A stretch of DNA of 9,722 nucleotides from Micavibrio sp. UBA6139 (GTDB lineage Bacteria; Pseudomonadota; Alphaproteobacteria; Micavibrionales; Micavibrionaceae): the NCBI GenBank assembly GCA_002423285.1, contig DIVF01000033.1:1-9722 (forward strand), given 5' to 3'. The notes under the pieces are model-generated. The model saw only the letters and a list, made by a program, of their open reading frames with translations. It was not told where the DNA came from and ran no database searches. The translations under genes were made by a program, and so were the position numbers. Positions 1 to 7,490 of the stretch are shown here, piece by piece (position 1 is the first letter of the stretch; each line of letters starts with the position of its first letter).

Positions 1-23
1 ACGCTACTTTTGCAACAGGTCTA
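1..23. mobile_element. Probable terminal inverted repeat of an insertion sequence (left edge; element lies outside)
   Basis: Positions 4-23 on the minus strand read TAGACCTGTTGCAAAAGTAG, identical over 20 bases to plus-strand 9703-9722 at the other edge, so the two copies are inverted and both point out of the window. The TGTTGCAAA core resembles the terminal repeats of IS6-family and several IS5-family elements (recalled family knowledge, not searched). Bases 1-3 would be further into the element. No transposase is in the window, so the family is unproven. The exact junction with host DNA is somewhere around positions 19-24, because the outermost TA may be target sequence. A perfect 20-base match suggests the same end of the same element, or an element with perfect repeats. 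Confidence 0.6.
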
Positions 24-24
24 G

Positions 25-57
25 TTATTGAATGGCTGGCACGCAGCCATTCAATAA
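25..57. repeat. Perfect inverted repeat: 14-bp stem, 5-nt loop, downstream of the antiporter gene
   Basis: The left arm TTATTGAATGGCTG (25-38) and right arm CAGCCATTCAATAA (44-57) are exact reverse complements around a 5-base loop (39-43). It lies 97 bases past the antiporter stop codon and could be a transcription terminator stem. However, neither strand has a T-tract after the stem. On the minus strand the bases that would hold the tract are replaced, one base after the stem, by the putative insertion-sequence end. It could instead be a bidirectional factor-assisted terminator, a dispersed palindromic repeat, or a hairpin target for the mobile element. The rest of 58-153 shows no gene or further structure that I can support. 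Confidence 0.55.
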
Positions 58-153
58 AGCCAATCCTATCAAAATTAATCCCCTTCCTTCTGCAGCATAG
101 GATGAAATTATTGTGGCCGATGTTGCTGGCCTGATCGCATGCAGTGGCACCCC

Positions 154-1788
154 TTACGTCTCGTAGCGTGATTCCATCAAATCAATTTCCCGCACCAATT
201 TTCGCATGATGTCGTCTTCAACTTTTCCAGTGCGTGACAAGCGGAAGATTTCATCGCGGCGGGCGCGAAGTCCGGCCAGATGCAGCTTGCGTTCAACAAC
301 CTCCATCTTGCGGATGTAGTTTTTGTCTTCCTCTAAACGGGGGCCTTCGGCGGATTGCTGGCGGTAGAGGCTCATGACGCGGGTGGCCGCGACGGCATAA
401 AGGTCGGCATCTTCACCGGCCCCTACCATCAGATTGCGGGTCTTTTCAATGGCACGAATACCGGCCTGCACCGAGGCATCGCGCACCATATCTTCTTCGG
501 CATCATGGGTATCTTCGGGAAATTCAAGACCATTTACCAAGCGCGGCAAGGCGACACTGGCCAAAATCAGCGAGAAGATAATAACCCCGGCCGCCAGAAA
601 AATGGCAAGATCACGCGCCGGAAAGTCGGTTCCATCATTCATCACCAAGGGCAGGGTTAAAACCCCCGCCAGCGTAATGGCACCGCGCACCCCGGCAACG
701 GACATGGCGGCAATAATGCGCCAATGGGTTTTTTGTGTTTGCTGACCACGCCACGATGCCCGCAGCATAGTAAAACGCACCGATACCCAAACCCATGCGA
801 AGCGCAACAGCGCAAGACCAAACGTAATGGCAAAGACATAAATAACCAGCCACCATTCATCGCGATGACCGGCCTCACGTACAACCGTTGCCGCACCATC
901 AAACAGCCCCGGAAATTGTTGACCCAGTAAAACGAACACAACACCGTTCGCCGCAAATTGAATGGTATCCCACACCGCATTCCGGCGCACACGTGTGCTG
1001 GCCAGCGCACTGCCTGTGCGCTCGACATAGCTCATCGTAACGCCTGCGGATACGGCCGCCAAAATGCCGGAACAATGCAAATGTTCCGCCAGAATATAGG
1101 CACCAAAAGGGATCAGAATGCTGATCAGGATTTGCGTCCCGCTTTCTTCCCCCAATCGCCGCGCCAGCCATGTTTTGGCCGTCGCCACCCCAAGCGTCAA
1201 AACAACCCCGACACTGATCCCGCCAATCGCCAACCACAGAAAGGTCAGGGCCGCATCAGGCAGAGAGAATGTGCCCGTCAACGCAGCGGCCACGGCAAAG
1301 CGCAAACACACAAGACCAGAGGCATCGTTTAATAACGATTCCCCTTCTAAAATATGCATGATCCGCTTTGGAATTGGCACACGGCTGGCAATGGCCGATA
1401 CCGCCACCGGGTCGGTTGGCGACACAACAGCCGCCAAGGCAAATGCGACCGCCAAGGGCATCGCTGGAATCATCCAGTGAATGAAAAACCCCATGCCCAC
1501 AACAGTGAGCAAGACCAGACCAAGCGATAATTCAAGAATTGTCCCCCGGTCACGCAGCAAACCGACCTTTGGTATGCGCCAACCATCCAGAAACAATAGC
1601 GGCGGAAGAAACAACAGGAAGAAAATATCGGGTTCCAGCTCCACCTGAAAATCCATGAAGGCCGCCATCAACGCACCCAAGGAAATCTGAACCAGCGGCA
1701 AGGGAACCGGGCGCGGTAAAATCCGCACCAAAAAGCCGCTGACTACAACCAGCAACAACATCATTAGAACAAGACTGATAACATCCAT
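154..1788 (-). CDS. CPA1-family Na+/H+ antiporter (NhaP/YjcE-like)
   Basis: This 544-residue inner-membrane protein exchanges cytoplasmic Na+ (possibly K+ or Li+) for external protons, serving pH and salt homeostasis. Hydrophobic helices fill residues 1 to about 417. The family's ion-binding signatures are present: SPTDP at 123-127, and EGESLLNDASG at about 148-158 with the conserved Asn-Asp pair at 154-155. The conserved late helix motif AGVRGAITLAG is at about 365-375. Residues from about 420 form a charged cytoplasmic tail, rich in Glu, Arg and Lys, as in the bacterial CPA1 subgroup. The ATG start at 1788 gives an immediate hydrophobic first helix; the Shine-Dalgarno sequence is weak (only an AAGA about nine bases upstream). 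The gene follows tamB by 52 nt on the same strand with no clear terminator between, so co-transcription is possible. Cation specificity cannot be read from sequence; the family call is secure. Confidence 0.93.
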   Translation of the reverse strand: MDVISLVLMMLLLVVVSGFLVRILPRPVPLPLVQISLGALMAAFMDFQVELEPDIFFLLFLPPLLFLDGWRIPKVGLLRDRGTILELSLGLVLLTVVGMGFFIHWMIPAMPLAVAFALAAVVSPTDPVAVSAIASRVPIPKRIMHILEGESLLNDASGLVCLRFAVAAALTGTFSLPDAALTFLWLAIGGISVGVVLTLGVATAKTWLARRLGEESGTQILISILIPFGAYILAEHLHCSGILAAVSAGVTMSYVERTGSALASTRVRRNAVWDTIQFAANGVVFVLLGQQFPGLFDGAATVVREAGHRDEWWLVIYVFAITFGLALLRFAWVWVSVRFTMLRASWRGQQTQKTHWRIIAAMSVAGVRGAITLAGVLTLPLVMNDGTDFPARDLAIFLAAGVIIFSLILASVALPRLVNGLEFPEDTHDAEEDMVRDASVQAGIRAIEKTRNLMVGAGEDADLYAVAATRVMSLYRQQSAEGPRLEEDKNYIRKMEVVERKLHLAGLRARRDEIFRLSRTGKVEDDIMRKLVREIDLMESRYET

Positions 1789-1840
1789 GGCGTGTATCTT
1801 TTTTAAAGCGGCAGCAATTAAGGGTTAAGAACAATAAGCA

Positions 1841-4800
1841 TCAATAATCACGGCTCCAGAAAATACCCGCCCCGCCTTGGGCATCCTGACCGATTTTGCT
1901 ATCAACCTTGATGCTGGGGGTCAGTTCAATTTCAATGGTGGCGGCCCCGGATGTCGCCCCGGCACCCTTTTCAACCTCCAAATAAACCTTTTCAGTCAAA
2001 TATTTACCGACACCAACGCTTGTGTCGCCGCCCTCTTCGCTGTCCACGCGGATATCATCCAGACCTGTGGCATTACGCAATGTACCCAGCGGATCAAACC
2101 CACCACCCCCGTTGCCAGAAAAACGCTGCAAGGTCTGGGTTAACTGAATGGCCTGGAAGGGGGTAATGCCGCTCATCGTTTTACCGAACAGGATGCGTGA
2201 CATCACCTCATCCTCCGGCAGGGCCGGAACGGAGGCGAAGGCAATACCGGGTTTGGCCACGGGTCCGCTCAACAGAACAGAAGCCTGAACATCGCCAGCC
2301 GTAGTGGTCGCCTTAATATCCAGATAGGGGGATGGCGGCACCTTGCCCTGGAACCGCAATTTTGCGTGATCGAGCGCAAAGCGTTTGCCAAATTCTTCAT
2401 ACCGGCCACGAATGGAATCAAAAGACCCATTGACCAATGGCCCGGCCAGCGTCCCAGAGACATCGAGATCGCCGCCAAATTCCGCATCCAAACCCCAACC
2501 GCGCACAAAAATACGCCCCGGCGCATGAACCCTCACATCCAGATCGATGGATTGCAGCAATTGCGATTCTGCTTGTTCGGCATCGGGTTCAATGATGTTG
2601 AGTTGCGGGATATTGGTTTGAAATTGTTCTGGAATCATCACATTGATTTCACCCAAATCGACCGTTCCGCCGATTTGATAGCCCGTCTTTTTGCCCGTGA
2701 CGCTGAGCGCGGCACTGGCATATCCTTCAGCCTTATCGCTTTTCAGCAAATGGAAATTTTGAATATTCAGCGTGGCATTGGTTTTGGCATTATCGGCAAA
2801 ATCAACGTGGCCCCGGCCATCCAATGTTCCCTTTTCCCCGTCACGGGCAGAGAATGTTTTAATTTCAACACCGGATGGCGACAAATCTGCCGTCATAATC
2901 ATGTCACGCAGCGCCAGATCCAATGGGTCATATTGATAGACGCCGTCTTTCAATTGCACCTGACCGGAAATATCGGGTTTTGCCATCGTGCCTGCAATTT
3001 TTGCATCCCCGCGCAATGCGCCGGAAAATTCATGGTCTGGGGGCAATACGGACCGCGATAAAACACCCCCGTCCAGATCAAAAGCCATCACCACCGATAA
3101 CGGCGTCGATTGCGGTAAATCAAATACAAAAGGTGACAGGGACAAAGACAGTGGAACATCCCCCGAGCTGCTCAGGGTGCGAATGCCATCACCCGACCCT
3201 TTCAAATCCGCATGCACTACGCCGTCACGGTAGAATCCATCCATCGCAATAAGAATAGCCGGGACCGCATCGGCCAGCTTCAAAACACTCGATTTTAAGG
3301 ACAATGTGATTTCAGGCTTTGCCAACGCCCCCGTCAACGTAGCGGAACCGGACAGGGTCGCGCCCTTCATATTATCGGGCAAAGTCCCCGGCAAATCAGA
3401 CAAGGCAAGCTTCTGTGTCGCGGCCACAATATCGGCCGTAACAAAATCTGTCCTTCCGGTGAGCGTGACACCAGAACTGCCAATCTGAGCTGATACATCA
3501 ATATCATTCAAGACCAGGGCCGCAGGCTTTACACCCGCAATTCCGGATAGCGTCACACCACCGCGTAACGACACGGCTTGGGGTACATCACCCTTAGCAT
3601 CCAGTGTCAGGCGGTAATCCTGCCCAGCAGCCTTTTTCAAATTTGCTGTGGCACTTTTAATTTTAACCGAGTCAGTTAGGGTGGCATTGGACAGCATTAA
3701 ATCCAATGTTTGCGGCCATGGGTCTTTGATATCGGCAAGGCTGGTGGTCAGCTTGGCGCTTTCAATGCGATAAGTTTCATATTCCCCGTTGCGCAGATCA
3801 AGCGTCAGAGCGGCGGATTGTGTTGTTCCCTCTCCAACCGATAAAGCCAGATCCGCCAGAACCGCACCGCCAACATCAACCCCGACCAGCGGCGCATAGG
3901 TTTTCAGGTTTTTGGCATCGAGATGAATTTTACCCTGCACCAGCAGCGACTGCGTATTCAAAACCAGCGCCCCCGACGCCATCGCATCCGGACCCGTCAG
4001 GGCAATATCAGATAAGGTCAATTCGGGGGCCGCATAAGCAAAGGCAGATGACAGCGATAATGGCCGCTCCTTATACGCGCCCGACAAACTAAATGTGCCC
4101 GCCGGGGCGGTACGCAGCGCGGCAGCGTCCAGTTTAAAATCGAGCGCAGGCAACCCTTCCGCCACAAAACGCTCCAACACAGCATTTCCCGTGGCGGCAA
4201 TAATAGGGTTGGCGGAGGAGCCGCTCACCTTAATATCCATCTGCACACGTCCCGCTTCCTCGGCCAGTGCTTTTAAATCATCAATGGCGGCATTCAGGGT
4301 GACATCAACATCACCGCCCTCTTGAAGATTGGCGCGGCCTGCTCCTTTAACATGATAAGACGGTGCCTTGATGCTCAGGCCGGTAATATCCGCCAGCAGC
4401 GTTTCAGGATCAAACTCCGCCGCCACAGAAATATTTTCAGGCATCCACGCCACCGGGGTTTTACTCAATTGTGCAATCCGCCCGTCCAGCGACAATGATA
4501 ATGACGGCGATAATATTGCCTTCGCCCGAAGATCAGGCGACAAGATCGTCGCCTGCCCCATAACAGCGTCTTGAATTTCAAGGCGTGCAATGGACAGGCG
4601 CTCAATCACAACGCTGGTCAGAAAAATATCGGGGACCATAAAACCTGATTGTTCTATTGGCTCTGGTGTATCTGCACCTTCTGGCAACCGGTACAGCGTG
4701 ACATGGCCGCCACGCACATTGAGCGCACCCTGACGCGCCGCAAAGGACAGCAGACTGACCCGCACCGATAATTGATCAGCAGATAGAATCGGCCCCGCGC

Positions 4801-5062
4801 CATCACCCATATTCAAATTGGTTACCACCACCCCATCCAGTGGATTATAAGACAGGGATTTAAAATGCAGTGTGTAGCCAGATTCAGCCAACGCCGTATC
4901 GATGTTCCGGCGCAGCATATCCTGCCCCGATGGTGTATTTAACCACACCGCCGCCACCGCCAGTGACACATGCACCAAAATAACCAGCACCAATAATATA
5001 GCCGCCAGATCCAAAATGGCGTGGCCGGTTCTTTTGATTGTTTTGATGGCCATCTGTTTCAT
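1841..5062 (-). CDS. tamB: TamB, inner-membrane-anchored component of the translocation and assembly module
   Basis: TamB is an AsmA-like protein of about 1073 residues that spans the periplasm and works with TamA in outer-membrane protein assembly; the wider family is also implicated in phospholipid transport to the outer membrane. One N-terminal membrane anchor (about 15-41) follows a Lys/Arg-rich start. A very long beta-rich region follows, full of alternating polar and hydrophobic residues and LSG/LTG-type repeats. The conserved TamB (DUF490) C-terminal domain includes RILFGKTMSGITPFQAIQL at about 956-974, GLDDIRV just after 1000, and the ending FWSRDY. E. coli TamB has about 1259 residues and many alphaproteobacterial forms are longer, so this one is short but complete. 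I chose the ATG at 5062, whose A is also the last base of the tamA TGA stop (TGATG, one-base overlap), with a GGGCAGG ribosome site inside tamA. A TTG one codon upstream (5065) is a less likely start. Confidence 0.95.
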   Translation of the reverse strand: MKQMAIKTIKRTGHAILDLAAILLVLVILVHVSLAVAAVWLNTPSGQDMLRRNIDTALAESGYTLHFKSLSYNPLDGVVVTNLNMGDGAGPILSADQLSVRVSLLSFAARQGALNVRGGHVTLYRLPEGADTPEPIEQSGFMVPDIFLTSVVIERLSIARLEIQDAVMGQATILSPDLRAKAILSPSLSLSLDGRIAQLSKTPVAWMPENISVAAEFDPETLLADITGLSIKAPSYHVKGAGRANLQEGGDVDVTLNAAIDDLKALAEEAGRVQMDIKVSGSSANPIIAATGNAVLERFVAEGLPALDFKLDAAALRTAPAGTFSLSGAYKERPLSLSSAFAYAAPELTLSDIALTGPDAMASGALVLNTQSLLVQGKIHLDAKNLKTYAPLVGVDVGGAVLADLALSVGEGTTQSAALTLDLRNGEYETYRIESAKLTTSLADIKDPWPQTLDLMLSNATLTDSVKIKSATANLKKAAGQDYRLTLDAKGDVPQAVSLRGGVTLSGIAGVKPAALVLNDIDVSAQIGSSGVTLTGRTDFVTADIVAATQKLALSDLPGTLPDNMKGATLSGSATLTGALAKPEITLSLKSSVLKLADAVPAILIAMDGFYRDGVVHADLKGSGDGIRTLSSSGDVPLSLSLSPFVFDLPQSTPLSVVMAFDLDGGVLSRSVLPPDHEFSGALRGDAKIAGTMAKPDISGQVQLKDGVYQYDPLDLALRDMIMTADLSPSGVEIKTFSARDGEKGTLDGRGHVDFADNAKTNATLNIQNFHLLKSDKAEGYASAALSVTGKKTGYQIGGTVDLGEINVMIPEQFQTNIPQLNIIEPDAEQAESQLLQSIDLDVRVHAPGRIFVRGWGLDAEFGGDLDVSGTLAGPLVNGSFDSIRGRYEEFGKRFALDHAKLRFQGKVPPSPYLDIKATTTAGDVQASVLLSGPVAKPGIAFASVPALPEDEVMSRILFGKTMSGITPFQAIQLTQTLQRFSGNGGGGFDPLGTLRNATGLDDIRVDSEEGGDTSVGVGKYLTEKVYLEVEKGAGATSGAATIEIELTPSIKVDSKIGQDAQGGAGIFWSRDY

Positions 5063-6888
5063 CAAAAGGCCTGCCCGATGCTGATATAAAACTGGAAGTT
5101 ACGGTCGAGGTCTTCTTTTTCAGTCAACGGCACGGCAACATCAAACCGCAACGGGCCAAAGCCCGTGTAATACCGCACCCCCACACCCGCACCTATCGCC
5201 ATATTGCCCATATCAGGATAGCTGTCTTCGCTCACACTCCCCGCATCGACAAATGCAACAGCCCCGATTGTGTCGGTCATTTTCTGCCGGAACTCCGCCG
5301 AACCGGTAACCATCGAACGCCCGCCCAGCGGATCGCCAGCGAAATCCTTTGGCCCCACTTCCTGATAACCATAGCCGCGCACTGTACCACCGCCACCTGC
5401 GTAAAAACGTTCTGTGGGCGGGACATTAAATGTATCACCGCCGACAACACTGCCAACGCCCGCGCGCAAGGCCACAACGCTGTTCCCGGCATCATCCAAT
5501 GGCAGATATGTACTGGCCAAAAGCTGCATTTTAAAGAACGGGTCGCTTTCACCAAGGACATCCAGGAAGGGCGCAACAGACGCCGTAATCAACCAACCGC
5601 GCAGCGGATCGAGCTTGTCATTGCGGTTATCAAAGGTCAGCGATCCCGGAAAAGAAAGAAGGCCATAAACCTTCTCATCATTGTTCAGATTATTTTCTTC
5701 TGAAATTTTTGTGATCGTCAGGTTTGCGCCAATTGAACCATTCAGGCGTTTGTGAAAATTCCGGCTGAGCGTGACACCAAAATCCGCGCCCAATTCGTCA
5801 TAGGCTTCTGTTTCTTGATTACGCAACGCCGTGCTGAATGTCAGGCTTTGATCCTTGCGCAAGAAGAACGGCTTGGTCAGATCAATATCCAGACTTTGTT
5901 TTAAGGCCGATAGACTCAGTGCCGCTGATAGTTTTTCAGCCGCCCCCAGAAAATTGCGATGTTCCCAACCAAGGACCGCACCAATCCCCTCGTCCGTGTA
6001 ATAACTTAAACCGGCCCGCAAGGTCCGGTGCGCACGCTCGGTTACCTGAATTTCCAGCGGTACAAGGCCATTTTCATCGGGCCCGTCCGGCAGCACCGCC
6101 TCGGCGCGCACAAAAAGACCGGATTCCAGCAGCTTGGCGCGCAATGATTCAATGCGGTCACGGCGGAAACAATCGCCCTCTTTCCATGAAACCAGCTTGG
6201 CCAGATAGGAATCTTTCACACTGGTTTGGCCGGTAAAGATTACGGGTCCAAAATTTCCCTCCGTCCCGGCAGCGACTTCATAGGTCAGCGTGGCGGTGTG
6301 GTTAACCTTATCCAGAACGACGGCGTTTTTAATATCGAGGGAGAAATAACAACGATCCTTGGCAATCGCATCATAGAGATTTTTTTGCGTTTGCAATGTC
6401 GCGACAGCATCCAGCGGTGCCCCTTCTTGAATATCATCCGCGCCCAGCAGCGCAGCATATTCGGCGGGTTCAACATTGCGCTTTTGAATTATATATTGCG
6501 GGCCCGGTGTGACGCGGTATTCCCCGGTCAGCGGTGCGGATGGATCATCAACATAATCAACGCTGCCATCATAATAGCCCTTGGCTGCCATCGCCTTTTT
6601 CAGATCAGCGCTGATCATTTTTTCGCGGTAGGCTTCACGACGCTCCGCGATTTCCGCATCACCATTCTCTGCTAGTTCCTGAGTCAGGCGGTTTTTCAGG
6701 ATGGTTTGCAGATAAGCATCCATGGCCGCGTCATCGCCAGCCCCAGTGATTTCGTAATGCGCATTTTCACCAAAGGGCAAGACCCCGCCAAGACACGAAC
6801 CCAGCAACAAGGTCGCACAGAACGGCAAGGCAAGCCCGAACCGGGATGCCCAATATTTTTGGCCCACCTTGTGAAACATTGAAGACAT
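5062..6888 (-). CDS. tamA: TamA, Omp85-family outer-membrane barrel of the translocation and assembly module
   Basis: TamA is the outer-membrane half of the TAM complex. Counting from the ATG at 6888 (608 residues; E. coli TamA has 577), an export signal with Lys/Arg then a hydrophobic run ends in LGSC (29-32), which fits a lipobox. POTRA domains occupy roughly 45-290, followed by the TDEG barrel-entry motif (298-301) typical of the family and a 16-strand-type barrel to the C-terminus. The loop-6 signature VRGYGYQEVGP is at 503-513, the Omp85 closing motif (GVGVRYYTGFGPLRFDVAVPL) at 568-588, and the last residue is Phe. An ATG at 6927 would add 13 residues (MLMCRGSAVRKSV) ahead of the signal. 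I prefer 6888 because it has GGAAAAG just upstream and yields a normal signal peptide. Translation is probably coupled to tamB through the one-base overlap. Cysteines at 180 and 240 are unusual (see findings). Confidence 0.95.
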   Translation of the reverse strand: MSSMFHKVGQKYWASRFGLALPFCATLLLGSCLGGVLPFGENAHYEITGAGDDAAMDAYLQTILKNRLTQELAENGDAEIAERREAYREKMISADLKKAMAAKGYYDGSVDYVDDPSAPLTGEYRVTPGPQYIIQKRNVEPAEYAALLGADDIQEGAPLDAVATLQTQKNLYDAIAKDRCYFSLDIKNAVVLDKVNHTATLTYEVAAGTEGNFGPVIFTGQTSVKDSYLAKLVSWKEGDCFRRDRIESLRAKLLESGLFVRAEAVLPDGPDENGLVPLEIQVTERAHRTLRAGLSYYTDEGIGAVLGWEHRNFLGAAEKLSAALSLSALKQSLDIDLTKPFFLRKDQSLTFSTALRNQETEAYDELGADFGVTLSRNFHKRLNGSIGANLTITKISEENNLNNDEKVYGLLSFPGSLTFDNRNDKLDPLRGWLITASVAPFLDVLGESDPFFKMQLLASTYLPLDDAGNSVVALRAGVGSVVGGDTFNVPPTERFYAGGGGTVRGYGYQEVGPKDFAGDPLGGRSMVTGSAEFRQKMTDTIGAVAFVDAGSVSEDSYPDMGNMAIGAGVGVRYYTGFGPLRFDVAVPLTEKEDLDRNFQFYISIGQAF

Positions 6889-6947
6889 TACGCTTTTCCG
6901 CACAGCTGATCCGCGGCACATTAGCATATTTCACCGCAGATGAAACA

Positions 6948-6961
6948 GCGTGCAGGCACGC
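6948..6961. repeat. Small GC-rich hairpin between the DUF305 gene and tamA
   Basis: GCGTGC (6948-6953) and GCACGC (6956-6961) are exact reverse complements separated by two bases, so in practice they give a five-bp stem with a four-base loop. It starts 10 bases past the DUF305 stop codon. On the minus strand it is followed by TGTTTCAT, which is only weakly T-rich, so it could at most attenuate read-through into tamA. I do not call it a terminator. Confidence 0.3.
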
Positions 6962-6970
6962 ACTACAGGC

Positions 6971-7351
6971 TTATTGGCCGTGTTTTTTCAGCCATGCTTC
7001 CATAAAGGCGATTTCGCCTTCCTGTGCACGGATCACCTCTTCGGCCAGCTTTTTAATTTCCGGGTCCTTGCCGTGTTCCAGGACAATTTTGGCCATGTCG
7101 ATCGCACCCTGATGATGTGGAATCATCCCGCGGACAAAATCAACATCAGCATCGCCTGTAGGCTTTACCATCATGCCTTTATGCATGGCCCGCATTGCAG
7201 GGGCATAAATATCTTCGGCGGCTGCCGCGCCATGATCGGCATGACCAGCATGACCCGTTTCTTGAGCGGACACCGCAAACGGAACCATCATCGCCACCAA
7301 AGCGAAACCCAATAATGCCGAACGCATCGTCTGTACTTTATTCGAAATCAT
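6971..7351 (-). CDS. Secreted DUF305 (CopM-like) family protein
   Basis: This is a 126-residue periplasmic protein. A signal peptide (basic start, hydrophobic 12-25) probably ends after AVSA at residue 29. A short His-rich linker follows, with His at 34, 37, 40. The DUF305 core has Met/His residues (M53, M56, H57, M60, M61) and the family signature DFVRGMIPHHQGAIDMAK at 71-88, where the His pair is 79-80. DUF305 is a ferritin-like helical family; one cyanobacterial member, CopM, binds copper. A metal-binding periplasmic role is therefore plausible here but not shown. The start at 7351 has AGGAG with eight bases of spacing; an in-frame ATG at residue 9 (7327) is an alternative that would still leave a signal peptide. 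The gene has its own promoter-like sequence and lies 82 nt before tamA on the same strand, so it may head that operon. Confidence 0.88.
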   Translation of the reverse strand: MISNKVQTMRSALLGFALVAMMVPFAVSAQETGHAGHADHGAAAAEDIYAPAMRAMHKGMMVKPTGDADVDFVRGMIPHHQGAIDMAKIVLEHGKDPEIKKLAEEVIRAQEGEIAFMEAWLKKHGQ

Positions 7352-7384
7352 TCCATTCTCTCCTGCGTTGAATAGTGCCGATTT

Positions 7385-7413
7385 AATATAGGTGGAAATG
7401 GGTCGAAAGACAG
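7385..7413 (-). promoter_or_regulatory. Possible sigma-70-type promoter for the DUF305 gene (and perhaps tamAB)
   Basis: On the minus strand TATATT (7390-7385) lies in an AT-rich patch 33 bases before the start codon. A poor -35 match, CTGTCT (7413-7408), is 17 bases further upstream. The -10 element is good and the -35 weak, so this is a candidate only. No operator-like dyad is evident beside it. Confidence 0.3.
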
Positions 7414-7439
7414 TGGAAACAATATCAATAGTTCTTAAC

Positions 7440-7469
7440 GGGTTACGTGATTATGGCATCACACAACCC
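7440..7469 (-). terminator. Hairpin after mipA, likely transcript 3'-end structure
   Basis: On the minus strand GGGTTGTGTGAT (7469-7458) pairs along all 12 positions with ATCACGTAACCC (7451-7440) around the loop GCCATA. Two of the pairs are G-U wobbles. On the plus strand those two become A-C mismatches, so the structure favours the mipA transcript. It begins about 20 bases past the mipA stop codon. No U-tract follows (GTTAAGAACT comes next), so this is not a textbook intrinsic terminator. A factor-dependent end or an mRNA-stabilising 3' hairpin fits as well. Confidence 0.5.
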
Positions 7470-7490
7470 CATGGCAAGAGCGGAAGATTT

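Noticed and set aside
3..134. A plus-strand open frame entering from the left edge
   Set aside because: It runs through the element end and the hairpin, and its 43 codons resemble no family. The shared Ala-Thr-Gly-Leu with ktrB arises from the repeat, not from a second ktrB copy.
657..1028. A 123-codon minus-strand open frame inside the antiporter gene
   Set aside because: It is out of frame within a continuous, well-conserved antiporter, so it is a shadow frame.
2366..3061. A 231-codon plus-strand open frame opposite tamB
   Set aside because: It lies entirely antisense to an unambiguous tamB. Its translation has no recognisable domain and looks like the complement of tamB codons, and no ribosome site or separate composition supports it.
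6226..6675. A 149-codon plus-strand open frame opposite tamA
   Set aside because: It is antisense to the conserved TamA POTRA-coding region and its product matches no family I recognise, so it is a shadow.
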